Origin: Acetonema longum DSM 6540
GTDB lineage: Bacteria > Bacillota > Negativicutes > Sporomusales > Acetonemataceae
Length of the DNA: 60,089 bases
Direction of reading: 5' to 3'
Assembly (NCBI RefSeq): GCF_000219125.1
Contig: NZ_AFGF01000240.1
Location: forward strand, 1-60,089
The notes under the pieces are model-generated. The model was not told the DNA's origin. It saw only the letters and a list, made by a program, of their open reading frames with translations, and did not search any database. Below, piece by piece: positions 1 through 8,616 of the stretch. The stretch's first letter is position 1. The number at the start of each line of letters is the position of its first letter. The position numbers were made by a program, and so were the translations under genes.

Positions 1-46
1 CGCTTTCCCGTTCTTTTTTTATGGCTCCCCGGTGAACTGTCCCGAT

Positions 47-1171
47 TCAGCCTAATTTTTTCTGAAATTTAACAATACTGACCGTCAGGGCCACCGTGAT
101 AAATACCAGCAGGGCTGCGATCTGGCTCCAGAGGAACCGGATGCTCAGCCCTTTTAAAATTATGCCCCGCAGGATCTCCAGGAAGAAGGTCAGAGGGATG
201 ATATGACTGAGCCAGAAGAAAAACCGTGGCATGGCTTCCCGGGGAAACATGAAGCCTGACAGCAGAACACTGGGCAAAAATATAAAGAACGACATCTGCA
301 TGGCCTGCATCTGGGTTTGGGCCATATTGGAGATCAGGATGCCCAGGGCCAGCGCCGCCAGGATATAGATCAGGGTCAGTCCGTATAACAGCAATATGCT
401 GCCCTGAACCGGCAGGTCAAAGACGAAGATGCCTACCAGCAGGGCCAGAGTCACCTGCACATAGCCCACAAAGACATAGGGAATGATTTTCCCCAGCATC
501 AATTCATAGGATTTCAGCGGAGTGACGATGAGCTGCTCCAGGGTGCCCCTTTCTCTCTCCCGCACAATGGCCATGGAGGTGATCATCACCATGGTCATTG
601 TCAGCACGACGCCCAGGATGCCCGGCACCATATAAAAGGCCGTGACAAAATCCGGGTTGTACCAAGGCCGGATGCGGATGTCATAGGGAGCCGCGATGCT
701 TTTGCCGGCGATTGCCTGCATTTTTTCCACCAGAATCTGCTGAGACTTGATCTGACCGATCATCTGGGCGGTGCTGATGGCGGAAGAAGCCGCCATAGAG
801 TCCGAGGCGTCCACGATGACCTGGAAACTGGCGGTGCGGCCATGTTTTAAATTGGCGGCGAAATCGGGCGGAATGATGATCCCGACCTTGGTTTTGCCGC
901 TTTCGATATGGTCGGAGACTGCCTGGAAGCTGCCGGCCGCATAGTTGATGTCAAAGTAGCCGCTGGCCTCAAAGGATGATAGCAGGTCCCGGCTTTCGTA
1001 ACTGAGAGACTGGTCGAACACCACCGTGGACAAATGCTTTACGTCGGTATTGATTGCATAGCCGAAGACCAGCAGCTGGACAATGGGAAGCATGACCATC
1101 ATGGCAAAGGTCAGCCGGTCCCGGCTCATCTGAATAAACTCTTTCACAAGCAAGGCCTTTAAGCGGATCAT
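47..1171 (-). CDS. ABC-2 type transporter permease (YbhR/YbhS/YhhJ-like)
   Basis: This is the membrane subunit of an export ABC system, 374 aa. It has one N-terminal membrane segment (around residues 20-45), a large extracytoplasmic domain to about residue 175, and five hydrophobic segments in the C-terminal half. The conserved ABC-2 stretch RERERGTLEQL marks the coupling region. I start it at the ATG at 1171, giving MIRLKALLVKEF, because an upstream extension of the frame is low-complexity and lies inside the preceding ATPase gene. That ATG shares one base with the ATPase stop (TGATG), which implies translational coupling. Systems of this type normally have two permeases; the second probably lies left of the window. 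The substrate is unknown; E. coli relatives act on drugs and cations. Confidence 0.9.
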   Translation of the reverse strand: MIRLKALLVKEFIQMSRDRLTFAMMVMLPIVQLLVFGYAINTDVKHLSTVVFDQSLSYESRDLLSSFEASGYFDINYAAGSFQAVSDHIESGKTKVGIIIPPDFAANLKHGRTASFQVIVDASDSMAASSAISTAQMIGQIKSQQILVEKMQAIAGKSIAAPYDIRIRPWYNPDFVTAFYMVPGILGVVLTMTMVMITSMAIVRERERGTLEQLIVTPLKSYELMLGKIIPYVFVGYVQVTLALLVGIFVFDLPVQGSILLLYGLTLIYILAALALGILISNMAQTQMQAMQMSFFIFLPSVLLSGFMFPREAMPRFFFWLSHIIPLTFFLEILRGIILKGLSIRFLWSQIAALLVFITVALTVSIVKFQKKLG

Positions 1172-2073
1172 CACGCCAGCTCCTTCCGGTGTGATTTTAC
1201 ATAGTAGACAAATACGTCTTCCAAGGAAGGCCGGATGACCTGGCAGTCCAGATCGGCAAAGCGGCTTTCCTCCTCCCGTGATACCAAGAGATGCACCGCT
1301 GCGCCATGGGCATAAGCATCCAGGAGCGGACGCTGTTCTTGCGCCAGTGCTTCCAGCAAAGCCATGGGTTCCTCGCATAAGACCCGCAGCAAAACGCCGG
1401 GAATCTGGCGTTTTAACTCTTCCGACGCTGCCGAAACGATCAGGCTTCCTTCATAGATGAAGCCGATCTCGTCGCAATGCTCGGCCTCATCCATGAAGTG
1501 AGTGGTAACCATGATAGTGGTTCCCCCGGCCGCCAGGTCATAAATCATATCCCAAAACCGGCGCCGTGCCTTGGGATCTACACCGCCGGTAGGTTCATCC
1601 AAGAACAGGATGTCAGGCTGGTGTAAAATGGAGCAGCCCAAAGCCAGTCTCTGTTTCCAGCCGCCTGACAGGTTAGTGACCAGTTCCTGCTCCCGGCCCC
1701 GCAGTCCGGCCATGTCCAGCATAGCCTCGATTCGCCGTTTCTTTCTTTCGCCGGCCAGACTGTACATCCCGGCATAAAACTCCAGATTCTCCCGGATGGT
1801 CAGATCATCATAAAGGCTGAATTTTTGCGACATATAGCCAATCTGCTGCTTGATGGCCTCACTGTCCTTAATGATGTCACAGCCTAAAATCCTGCCGCTG
1901 CCGCCGGTAGGGTTCAGAATGCCGCAAAGCATGCGGATGGTAGTAGACTTGCCGGAGCCATTGGGTCCAAGAAAGCCATAAATACTGCCCCGCTTAATAC
2001 GCAGGCTGACTTTATTCACGGCGGTAAAATCGCCGAATGTGCGGGTCAGGTTGTGCGTTTCCACTGCGTACAT
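1171..2073 (-). CDS. ABC transporter ATP-binding protein (second ATPase of YbhF-like pair)
   Basis: Cytoplasmic ATPase of 300 aa that powers the adjacent ABC-2 permease. Walker A is GPNGSGKST (about residue 36), the signature is LSGGWKQRLALG, and Walker B is ILFLDEPTGGVDP followed by the switch His in VTTHFMDEAEHC. In E. coli YbhF the two nucleotide-binding domains are fused in one chain; here they are separate genes 2 bp apart. The C-terminal 60 residues, ending in PSLEDVFVYYV, are the usual tail of the DrrA/CcmA-like subfamily. The ATG at 2073 lies just after the stop of the first ATPase. Confidence 0.93.
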   Translation of the reverse strand: MYAVETHNLTRTFGDFTAVNKVSLRIKRGSIYGFLGPNGSGKSTTIRMLCGILNPTGGSGRILGCDIIKDSEAIKQQIGYMSQKFSLYDDLTIRENLEFYAGMYSLAGERKKRRIEAMLDMAGLRGREQELVTNLSGGWKQRLALGCSILHQPDILFLDEPTGGVDPKARRRFWDMIYDLAAGGTTIMVTTHFMDEAEHCDEIGFIYEGSLIVSAASEELKRQIPGVLLRVLCEEPMALLEALAQEQRPLLDAYAHGAAVHLLVSREEESRFADLDCQVIRPSLEDVFVYYVKSHRKELA

Positions 2074-2075
2074 TG

Positions 2076-2972
2076 CTATTCCTCCCCTGCCAGTTCCACA
2101 AATACATCCTCCAGAGACGGCGCCGTTTCCCTCAGGCTGCCGATATCCAGGCCGGCTGCCGCCAGTGCCTGGCGAATTGCGGCCATGGCTGTCTCCGGGT
2201 CATCCACTACCAGATGATATTTATCGCCAAAGGCATTCATGTCCCGGATAGGCACTCCGGCCAGATGGCGGTTGATATGCTTGGCTGAGGTCTCCAATTC
2301 CAGAATGCGATGGGGATAAGACCGGCGCAGCCGGAGCGGGGAGCCGCAGGCCACGATGCGGCCCTGGTGCATGAAAGCTACCCGGTGGCAAAGCTCGGCT
2401 TCATCCATATAGGGAGTAGAGACCAGTACCGTCATACCGTCCTGGTTCATGCGGTACAGCATCTGCCAAAACTCCCGGCGGGACACCGGGTCCACGCCGG
2501 TAGTAGGCTCATCGAGAAAAAATAGCTTGGGACGATGCATCAGACCGGCTGCCAGAGCCAACTTTTGCTTCATGCCGCCGGACAGCCGGTCAGCCAGCCT
2601 GTCCTGAAAAGGCAGCAGATTGGTAAAGGCCAGAATCTCTCTGGCCCGGGCCGCAATGGCCGCGGCATCGGCTCCGTAAAGCGAGCCTAGCAGCCGGATA
2701 TTCTCGATTACGGTCATATCCCCGTACAGGCTGAATTTCTGGGGAATATAGCCGATATGCTCTTTGATATCTTCCAGATTTCGCCGCCCCAGCACCTCGA
2801 TCTCGCCGGCGCCGGGAGTCAGCACGCCGGTCAGCAGCCGGATCAGGGTAGTTTTACCGGCGCCGTCGGGCCCCACCAGGCCGAAGATCTCTCCCGGCTG
2901 TACCTCTAAGGTGACGCCGTCCACCGCCCGGACCGCACCGAAGTATTTCGCCGCCTGCCGCAGCCGGATCAT
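2076..2972 (-). CDS. ABC transporter ATP-binding protein (first ATPase of YbhF-like pair)
   Basis: ATPase of 298 aa, clearly paralogous to the next gene. Walker A is GPDGAGKTT (about residue 34), the signature is LSGGMKQKLALA, and Walker B is LFFLDEPTTGVDP. The C-terminal tail ends with PSLEDVFVELAGEE. Its ATG overlaps the stop of the HlyD-type gene by 4 bp, so the adaptor and ATPase are translationally coupled. The order adaptor, ATPase, ATPase, permease reproduces E. coli ybhG-ybhF-ybhS-ybhR with ybhF split. The two different ATPases probably form a heterodimer, which is an inference. Confidence 0.93.
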   Translation of the reverse strand: MIRLRQAAKYFGAVRAVDGVTLEVQPGEIFGLVGPDGAGKTTLIRLLTGVLTPGAGEIEVLGRRNLEDIKEHIGYIPQKFSLYGDMTVIENIRLLGSLYGADAAAIAARAREILAFTNLLPFQDRLADRLSGGMKQKLALAAGLMHRPKLFFLDEPTTGVDPVSRREFWQMLYRMNQDGMTVLVSTPYMDEAELCHRVAFMHQGRIVACGSPLRLRRSYPHRILELETSAKHINRHLAGVPIRDMNAFGDKYHLVVDDPETAMAAIRQALAAAGLDIGSLRETAPSLEDVFVELAGEE

Positions 2973-3940
2973 GGCAGGACCACATCTGCCGGCATGCCAG
3001 GCTTTAACAGCAGTTCGCCGTTATCCACCCGGACCTTGACGGCAAAGACCATGTTGGCCCTCTCCCGCTGCGTCAGACTCTGGCGGGGGTTAAACTCGGC
3101 GGTCTGGCTGATTTCTTTCACCTGGCCGGCAAAGACCTTGTCCGGGAAAGAATCCACCCTGATCCGGGCCGGCTGGCCCAGGCCAATCTGCCCCATTTGG
3201 CCGGATGGTATATAGATTTTGACCCAGCAGTCGGTCATATCGCCGACGGTGGCGACGGGTGCTCCTACGTTGACAAACTCCCCCTGCTCATAGTTACGGG
3301 ACAACACCAGGCCACGAACCGGACTGATCAGGATGGTATCGGCCAGCGTGGACTTGCTGGCGTCCACAACTGCCCGGGACCGCTCCACTTCTTTCCGCTG
3401 GGCGGCAATCGTCTCCGGCCGGCTGCCTTCCTCCACCAGCTGCAGCCGTGACTGAGCAGCGGCCAGAGAATGATAGGCTACCTCATAGGCGGAACGGGCG
3501 TTATCCCGCTGTTGGGCCGAAACTGCCCCGTCCTGGTAAAGCTTTTGGAATCTCTCCCAATCATTTTTGCTTTTGTCATATACTGACCGGGCCGAAGCCA
3601 GCATGGCCCTGGCCTCTGTCACTTCCTGCTCCCGGGCGCCGCTTTCCAGATCCCGCAGCTGAGCCTGCGCTTTGGCCAGGGCCGCTTCGTCCCGCAGCAG
3701 CTGAGCTGTCAGATCGGTCCGGCTGACCTTGGCCAAAACCTGTCCGGCTTGTACCGTATCTCCCTCCCGGATTGTAAATTCTTCCAAATAGCCTGCCACT
3801 TTGGGCGCAATATCGGACTGGGTGATCTCAATGGTGCCGCTGGCTGCAATGCCGTCGATCTTTCTTCCTGTCAGCTTATAGGCTGCGCCTGCTCCTAACA
3901 GAGCCAGTATCACGGCCAGGGCAATCAGTTTCCGCTTCAT
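2969..3940 (-). CDS. HlyD/YbhG-type periplasmic adaptor (membrane fusion protein)
   Basis: 323 aa. An N-terminal membrane anchor (residues 5-21) is followed by half of a lipoyl domain (EGDTVQAGQVLAKV), a coiled-coil hairpin rich in Ala/Glu/Gln (about residues 80-190), the second lipoyl half (ISPVRGLVLSRNYEQGEFV) and a beta-barrel domain. Adaptors like this span the periplasm, which fits a diderm cell. An SD (GGGGGAAG) precedes the ATG at 3940. It is the first structural gene after the TetR regulator, 21 bp downstream, so the regulator and the efflux genes form one operon. Confidence 0.92.
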   Translation of the reverse strand: MKRKLIALAVILALLGAGAAYKLTGRKIDGIAASGTIEITQSDIAPKVAGYLEEFTIREGDTVQAGQVLAKVSRTDLTAQLLRDEAALAKAQAQLRDLESGAREQEVTEARAMLASARSVYDKSKNDWERFQKLYQDGAVSAQQRDNARSAYEVAYHSLAAAQSRLQLVEEGSRPETIAAQRKEVERSRAVVDASKSTLADTILISPVRGLVLSRNYEQGEFVNVGAPVATVGDMTDCWVKIYIPSGQMGQIGLGQPARIRVDSFPDKVFAGQVKEISQTAEFNPRQSLTQRERANMVFAVKVRVDNGELLLKPGMPADVVLP

Positions 3941-3961
3941 ATTTCTTCCCCCATTCTCGTA

Positions 3962-4576
3962 TCAGCTATTGTTATCCGCAACGTCGTCATGCAGCGCAAT
4001 CCCATTCAGGAAAATATCCAGAGCCTGACGGTTAAAAACCCCTTCATGATTTTGCCCCTGCGGCAAAAATCCTTCCGCCAGAGGCCGGGCAATAAAAAAG
4101 AAATTCAGTATGCCGGCCAGCGCCACCGTGGCATAAGCCGGATCCACATCCGGCCGGATCTGTCCGGCCTCGATTCCTTCCCGAATGGCTTGCTGCAAAA
4201 ACAGCGCCACCAGGCCAATGGTTTTGCGAACCGGTTCAAAATGGACGGTGGGATTGGTAATTTCGGAAAACACCAGCCGGATGAGATAGGGGGACTGGTT
4301 ATGGATGTTCAGCACTCCCTGGCCATACCGCCGGATCTTTTCCAGCGGCTCCAGATTATTCAATTGCGCCTGTTTGATCACAGAGCGGATTTTTTCCAGA
4401 TGGGCTTCCATGACGGCAGCATATAGGCCTTCTTTTCCCCCGAAGTAATAGGATATCATGGCACTGTTGGTTCCGGCGGCATCAGCCAGTTCCCGTATAG
4501 TGACAGCTGCCAGCCCCTTTTTAGCAAACAGCCGGGTCCCTACTTCGATCAATTTATCGCGGGGATCTTTATCCAC
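3962..4576 (-). CDS. TetR/AcrR family repressor of the efflux operon (CecR/YbiH-like)
   Basis: 204 aa. The N-terminal HTH runs from about residue 6 to 50 (LFAKKGLAAVTIRELADAAG, then SYYFGGKEGLY), typical of TetR proteins. The C-terminal ligand domain, with NPTVHFEPVRKT and helical hydrophobic stretches, resembles the CecR group that controls ybhGFSR in E. coli. It starts with GTG at 4576 behind GAGGTG. It is first in the operon, so it is probably autoregulated through the palindrome at 4605-4626. The inducer is unknown. Confidence 0.92.
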   Translation of the reverse strand: MDKDPRDKLIEVGTRLFAKKGLAAVTIRELADAAGTNSAMISYYFGGKEGLYAAVMEAHLEKIRSVIKQAQLNNLEPLEKIRRYGQGVLNIHNQSPYLIRLVFSEITNPTVHFEPVRKTIGLVALFLQQAIREGIEAGQIRPDVDPAYATVALAGILNFFFIARPLAEGFLPQGQNHEGVFNRQALDIFLNGIALHDDVADNNS

Positions 4577-4604
4577 TGCGGCACCTCAATTCAATCAATC
4601 ATTT

Positions 4605-4626
4605 AATTTAATCATTTGATTAAATT
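4605..4626. promoter_or_regulatory. Palindromic operator candidate for the TetR-type repressor
   Basis: Perfect 10-bp arms (AATTTAATCA and TGATTAAATT) are separated by TT, 29 bp upstream of the TetR start codon. The size and position suit a TetR-family dimer site that would block the promoter of the efflux operon. The region is AT-rich, so some palindromicity could be chance, but 20 matched bases are unlikely. Binding is inferred. Confidence 0.6.
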
Positions 4627-4731
4627 ATAACCAATAGATAGACCGATCACAAGATCTAATTTCCAAACTTTTAAATTTCATAATATATAGAGTGTATGAC
4701 CCGGCATTGGTCATGCAATTCAAACCGGCTT

Positions 4732-4752
4732 AAGGAGGCGTTGAAAAAGGCC
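4732..4752. repeat. Fragment of the dispersed structured repeat (remnant E)
   Basis: GGAGGCGTTGAAAAAGGCC resembles the outer terminal inverted repeat of the family described at 35938-36204 (consensus GAGACCGTTGAAAAAGGCCC), with a few differences. Only about 20 bp are recognisable, so this may be a decayed end or a chance match. It runs directly into the terminator at 4751. Confidence 0.4.
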
Positions 4753-4793
4753 ATAGAAAAAGCCGACCGTAAAATCGGCGGCTTTTTCTATGG
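4751..4793 (-). terminator. Intrinsic terminator after the symporter gene
   Basis: A 15-bp perfect stem (CCATAGAAAAAGCCG with CGGCTTTTTCTATGG) closes a 13-nt loop, 27 bp beyond the symporter stop. Read on the minus strand the stem is followed by CCTTTTTC. It could work in both directions, but the only gene ending here is the symporter. Confidence 0.75.
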
Positions 4794-4819
4794 GCCTGCC
4801 GTGTCAGCAGGCATAGGTC

Positions 4820-6109
4820 TTAACAAGTTATATCAGGCGTTTTCTCAATGGTTGCGTCATCCACATTGGCACTGACCAGCTTGGCAATGACCAGATCTCC
4901 GGATACATTCAAAGTGGTTCTGCACATATCAAGGAAACGGTCAACACCCAGAATCAGGCCCAGGCCTTCTACCGGCACACCCACGTTGACGCACAGGATC
5001 GCGATAATCGGCAGCGTGCCGCCGGGAACGCCGGCAGTTCCGATGCCGCCCAGCACTGCGGTCAGAACGACCACGATCTGTTGTTCAATCGAAAGGCTGA
5101 CACCAAAAACCTGCGCCAGGAACAGCAGGACCACACCTTCATAGAGACCCGAACCGTTTTGGTTGGCGGAAGCGCCGCAAGTCAGAACGAAACGGGCAAT
5201 CTTGGGAGGCAGTTTGAGGGTCTTTTCAGCGGTTTCCAGAGCGATTGGCAGAGTAGCGTTGGAAGAAGCAGTTGAAAAGGCGTATACATAGGCTTCTTTA
5301 CATTTTTTAAAAAATTCCCAGGGATTGGTTTTGGCAAATACCTTCAGGCATAACGCGTAAACAACGAATTGCTGAATTAAGAGACTCAGCACAACCACGA
5401 AGGCAAAGTAGGCTACATTGGTCAGGAAGCCGGCTCCCATGCGATAGGTCGTATTGAATACAATGCCGAAAATACCATAGGGAGCGATTTTCATCGCCCA
5501 TGCAATAACCTTTAGGGAACCGTCAAAAATGGCTTGCAGCACATGGACAATGGGGTGATCTTCTTTAACCACCAGACAGAGAGCATAGCCAAACATCAGG
5601 GCAAACACCATAACCGCAATAATTTCACCGCCGAACGCCCTTGCTGCGGAGTCGATCGGATTCTGCGGGATCAGCTCGATGATGTAGTTCATCCAGGGCT
5701 TGCTTTGAGCCGCCTCCATATTTTTATTGATGCTGATGACTCCCTGATTTTTCGCCAGGGCCTCCCGGTCAAAGTCTATGCCGACTCCCGGCTGCATGAT
5801 ATTCGTCATGGCAACCGCCAGCAATACGGCAATCAGGCTCAGTCCAATCGTAAACATCAGGGACTTTTTGGCGACCTGGCCTAAGTTGCGTCCTTTACCC
5901 AGTTCGAAAACCCCGAGCATTAACGCGGAAACTAAGAGGGGCACAACCACCATGAATATGATTTTGAGGAAAATAGCGCCTACCAGAGTGCAGACATTGG
6001 TGACTGCTTTCATGGACGGATACGATTTTTCCGGGAAAACATAATAACCGATTAATCCGACTATGATACCCAGCACAAAACCCAATAAGAGCTTCTGATA
6101 TTGTTTCAC
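4820..6109 (-). CDS. Dicarboxylate/amino acid:cation symporter (DAACS, GltP/DctA-like)
   Basis: 429 aa with about eight membrane helices and two re-entrant hairpins, as in GltPh. The first hairpin carries ASSNATLPI, a variant of the serine-rich motif. The equivalent of the NMDGT motif reads NQNGSGLYEG. The second hairpin reads AGVPGGTLPI. The atypical NQNGSG suggests altered cation or substrate preference, so glutamate, aspartate and C4-dicarboxylates are all possible. It starts with GTG at 6109 behind AAGGAGG. The GlnK/GlnL-like kinase and regulator lie immediately upstream and probably control it. Confidence 0.9.
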   Translation of the reverse strand: MKQYQKLLLGFVLGIIVGLIGYYVFPEKSYPSMKAVTNVCTLVGAIFLKIIFMVVVPLLVSALMLGVFELGKGRNLGQVAKKSLMFTIGLSLIAVLLAVAMTNIMQPGVGIDFDREALAKNQGVISINKNMEAAQSKPWMNYIIELIPQNPIDSAARAFGGEIIAVMVFALMFGYALCLVVKEDHPIVHVLQAIFDGSLKVIAWAMKIAPYGIFGIVFNTTYRMGAGFLTNVAYFAFVVVLSLLIQQFVVYALCLKVFAKTNPWEFFKKCKEAYVYAFSTASSNATLPIALETAEKTLKLPPKIARFVLTCGASANQNGSGLYEGVVLLFLAQVFGVSLSIEQQIVVVLTAVLGGIGTAGVPGGTLPIIAILCVNVGVPVEGLGLILGVDRFLDMCRTTLNVSGDLVIAKLVSANVDDATIEKTPDITC

Positions 6110-6218
6110 AACGTGTCCTCCTTTTTTTTAATCTTTCACTTTACGATACGGCATGTCCTACAAAAAGTAACAAAAAAGATTAAAAGCCATCTCTGAATAA
6201 TCTGACTTTATTTTTGAA

Positions 6219-7547
6219 TTATTCCGGGTCCGTCACGATCAGATTCTTCCAGGGAATCAGGATGACAAATTCTGCTCCCTGCCCGGCGACGGACGCCACC
6301 TGAACCGTACCTCCCATATCCTCACTGAGATTTTTGACGTGGCAAAGACCTAATCCCGTTGACATTTTGCCGGTTACCGGCGAAAATTTGGTGGAATATC
6401 CCGGCTGAAACAACAAAGTCCATTCTTCTGTTTCAATGCCGCTGCCGTCATCTTCCACGCAAAAAATACAGTTCTTCCCCTCGCTGGTCTGTCTGACGCA
6501 AATCGTGCCTGACGGATTGCAGGCTTCGATGGCGTTCATAATTAAATTGTCCAGCATGGACACCACCGTATAGTACTGGTGCGTAAAAAAATCCTCAGAA
6601 TAGTGGAAGCTGATGGCGATATCTTTGCCGGAAGCCGCAATATAGCGCAGAACATTCTGCTCAATAATGTCAAATACTTCGGAAAGCTTCATGTATTGAG
6701 ACTGATCCAGGCCGGAAGGATTCAATACTTTTTCAATACTGGCGATCACCCGGCTGTAGTCTTTTTTGACTTCATGAATATCCCGGGCGATGATCAGGGC
6801 CTCACCGGCAGGACGCTCCATTTTCGCTCCGCTTTGTTCCTGCTGTTTCAGCTGGTTATACAGCCAATAGCTGCGTTCCATGACGGTCTCGATATCCTGG
6901 GACGACTTTTTCAGGTAAAAGAGTTCTGTTTTCAGCTTGGCCGTCATGACCAGCAGCTCAGAATAGCGCCGCAGCTGATCCTGCACCAAAACAAAGGAAT
7001 GATATTTGTGCAGGAGCATATAGCCGTACACGGAGAGTACCGACCGGACCAGGGCAATCAGAATCACGCCGGCCAGCGCCGTTTCATAATTCACGGACTG
7101 CAGCGCCGGGCGGAAAAACAGTTCCACAATATTGCTCAGAGCGTCGGTAGTGCTGAGCAATAACACGCTCAGCGGGAAACGGCCGACTGCGTTGCGTATA
7201 GTAAACAGTTCAAACATAACAGCGAACACAACATAGTAAGAGAAAGCCGGAATATGGCTCAGGAATGCCGTGACAAAACTCCCTTGTCCCAGCAGGAGGG
7301 AAACGGCGACCCGCTGGGCCACAATGGCTGCGCCGCTGAACAGGATCACCCGGAAGGCAGGCAATTCCGGGAAAGACAGGATCAGGACGGATAATACGGC
7401 AACCCCCAATGTAAACCGGAATTGATTATCAAAGGGATAAATAAACACCATACTGGCCAGGGTAACCAGCATTACCGCATGGATGATGAGCTTAGGCTTC
7501 GGCGTTCTCAACGCTAAAGAGGATTCCTTCCACGAACTTCTTGACAT
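6219..7547 (-). CDS. Sensor histidine kinase, GlnK (YcbA)-like
   Basis: 442 aa. Five or six hydrophobic segments fill residues 20-190. They are followed by a dimerisation helix with the likely phospho-acceptor in ARDIHEVKKDYSRV, an N-box (LDNLIMNAIEACNPSG) and G-boxes (EDDGSGIE, GLGLCHVKNL). The DIHEVKKDY box is typical of the B. subtilis GlnK group, which senses glutamine. The ATG at 7547 has a GGGGG SD and lies 56 bp inside the upstream regulator gene; TTG at 7511 and ATG at 7472 are alternatives. The coupled regulator and downstream symporter suggest control of amino or organic acid uptake. Confidence 0.9.
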   Translation of the reverse strand: MSRSSWKESSLALRTPKPKLIIHAVMLVTLASMVFIYPFDNQFRFTLGVAVLSVLILSFPELPAFRVILFSGAAIVAQRVAVSLLLGQGSFVTAFLSHIPAFSYYVVFAVMFELFTIRNAVGRFPLSVLLLSTTDALSNIVELFFRPALQSVNYETALAGVILIALVRSVLSVYGYMLLHKYHSFVLVQDQLRRYSELLVMTAKLKTELFYLKKSSQDIETVMERSYWLYNQLKQQEQSGAKMERPAGEALIIARDIHEVKKDYSRVIASIEKVLNPSGLDQSQYMKLSEVFDIIEQNVLRYIAASGKDIAISFHYSEDFFTHQYYTVVSMLDNLIMNAIEACNPSGTICVRQTSEGKNCIFCVEDDGSGIETEEWTLLFQPGYSTKFSPVTGKMSTGLGLCHVKNLSEDMGGTVQVASVAGQGAEFVILIPWKNLIVTDPE

Positions 7548-8364
7548 TAATTTTCCCCCGGTAATGGCTTTTGCCGTTTACATAGTTGATTTCCTGCCGC
7601 ACTTCCTTGAAGTCAAACAAAGAAGAGTTATAGTCCTGAAACACTTCATTATAGTAATCCTCGGTCGCCAGATTGGCCAGGTTTTGCATTGCCTTGGCAA
7701 TCGTGCGGCGAATGCGTTGCTCAATGGTCTTGGCATCCTGACCCAGCTTCTGGGATAACTGTTCGTAGAGTTCATTCAACTGATACGACATTTTCCCCTG
7801 ATTTTGCTGTTTAGCGCTGATGAGTTCAATTAACAGATAGATATCATTGATTCCTGCTTCGCCGATAATTCCCAGATCGGAGAATATCCGGTAGATGATT
7901 GATTTTTTCTGGCTGTCGCCGGCAGTTTTAGCCGGGGCGCTAGGCCCGTCAAACTGGGATGCGGTCTGGCGGACGTAGGAGATGAATTGACGCAGATTGC
8001 GGCTTTCCCGGACCCGGTTGATGACCGACCGGACTTCCAGGACATTAATCGGTTTATGAATAAAAAACTCAATGCCGCTTTCATAGGCCCTGGTAATCAT
8101 CGGTTCGCTGTTGACCTGCGAGATCATGATATAAGAAGTGTCAGGGCAACCGGCGGCCAGGCGCTGGATCAACTCGACGCCGTCCTGGCCGGGGAGCAGG
8201 AGATCAATCAATGCGATGTCCGGCCGGCTTTCCCGCAAAATCTCTTCTGCCATGATTCCGTCACTGCATTCGGTCACGCTTCCCAGCCTTGCTTCCTCAA
8301 TAATCCGCCGCAGCATCTTCCGGATGCTGATATCATCGTCAACAATAGCCAGACGCAGTTGCAT
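7492..8364 (-). CDS. Response regulator with YcbB domain (GlnL-like)
   Basis: 290 aa. The receiver domain covers residues 1-120, with acidic residues in VDDD, phospho-Asp in DIALIDLLLPG and Lys in IHKPI. A YcbB-type output region follows (IYRIFSDLGIIGEAGINDIY through the C-terminus). This architecture is characteristic of GlnL/YcbB regulators paired with GlnK kinases. I start at ATG 8364, which has an excellent SD (GGGAGGAGGG); a longer frame to 8496 is not protein-like. The next gene, the kinase, overlaps its 3' end. Confidence 0.92.
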   Translation of the reverse strand: MQLRLAIVDDDISIRKMLRRIIEEARLGSVTECSDGIMAEEILRESRPDIALIDLLLPGQDGVELIQRLAAGCPDTSYIMISQVNSEPMITRAYESGIEFFIHKPINVLEVRSVINRVRESRNLRQFISYVRQTASQFDGPSAPAKTAGDSQKKSIIYRIFSDLGIIGEAGINDIYLLIELISAKQQNQGKMSYQLNELYEQLSQKLGQDAKTIEQRIRRTIAKAMQNLANLATEDYYNEVFQDYNSSLFDFKEVRQEINYVNGKSHYRGKINVKKFVEGILFSVENAEA

Positions 8365-8539
8365 AACAATCTCCCTCCTCCCTCTTGGATAAATATACTT
8401 TATTTTATTCGATAAATATTGCCGCCCTCCTTTTTTGTCAGCCGTTCCCTGCTTTTCCCGGCATGTATGTCTGACTTCTGCTGCCGCTGCCGTCACTCCC
8501 GGTGTAAAAGCTTATTTTTCTCCCGGCTGCGCTATTTTA

Positions 8540-8548
8540 TGCTATAAT
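8540..8548 (+). promoter_or_regulatory. Extended -10 promoter element before the AEC carrier gene
   Basis: TGCTATAAT is a perfect extended -10 hexamer, about 70 bp before the ATG at 8617. No convincing -35 is present, which is normal for extended -10 promoters. The 252-bp gap 8365-8616 otherwise holds the divergent upstream region of the GlnL-like regulator and no gene that I can support. Confidence 0.55.
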
Positions 8549-8616
8549 GAAAAGGCATTGTCAATCTTTAACGAAAAAACGCGCCGCTGTCGACGCATGA
8601 GGCGAAAAGAACAAAA

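Noticed and set aside
1-46. Start of a second ABC permease at the left edge
   Set aside because: No start codon or SD is visible in the 46 bases. It is expected by analogy with ybhR/ybhS but not shown.
1172-1378. An N-terminal extension of the ABC permease
   Set aside because: It overlaps the ATPase gene and is Gly/Arg/Ala-rich without membrane or domain features. The ATG at 1171 fits the family and the TGATG coupling.
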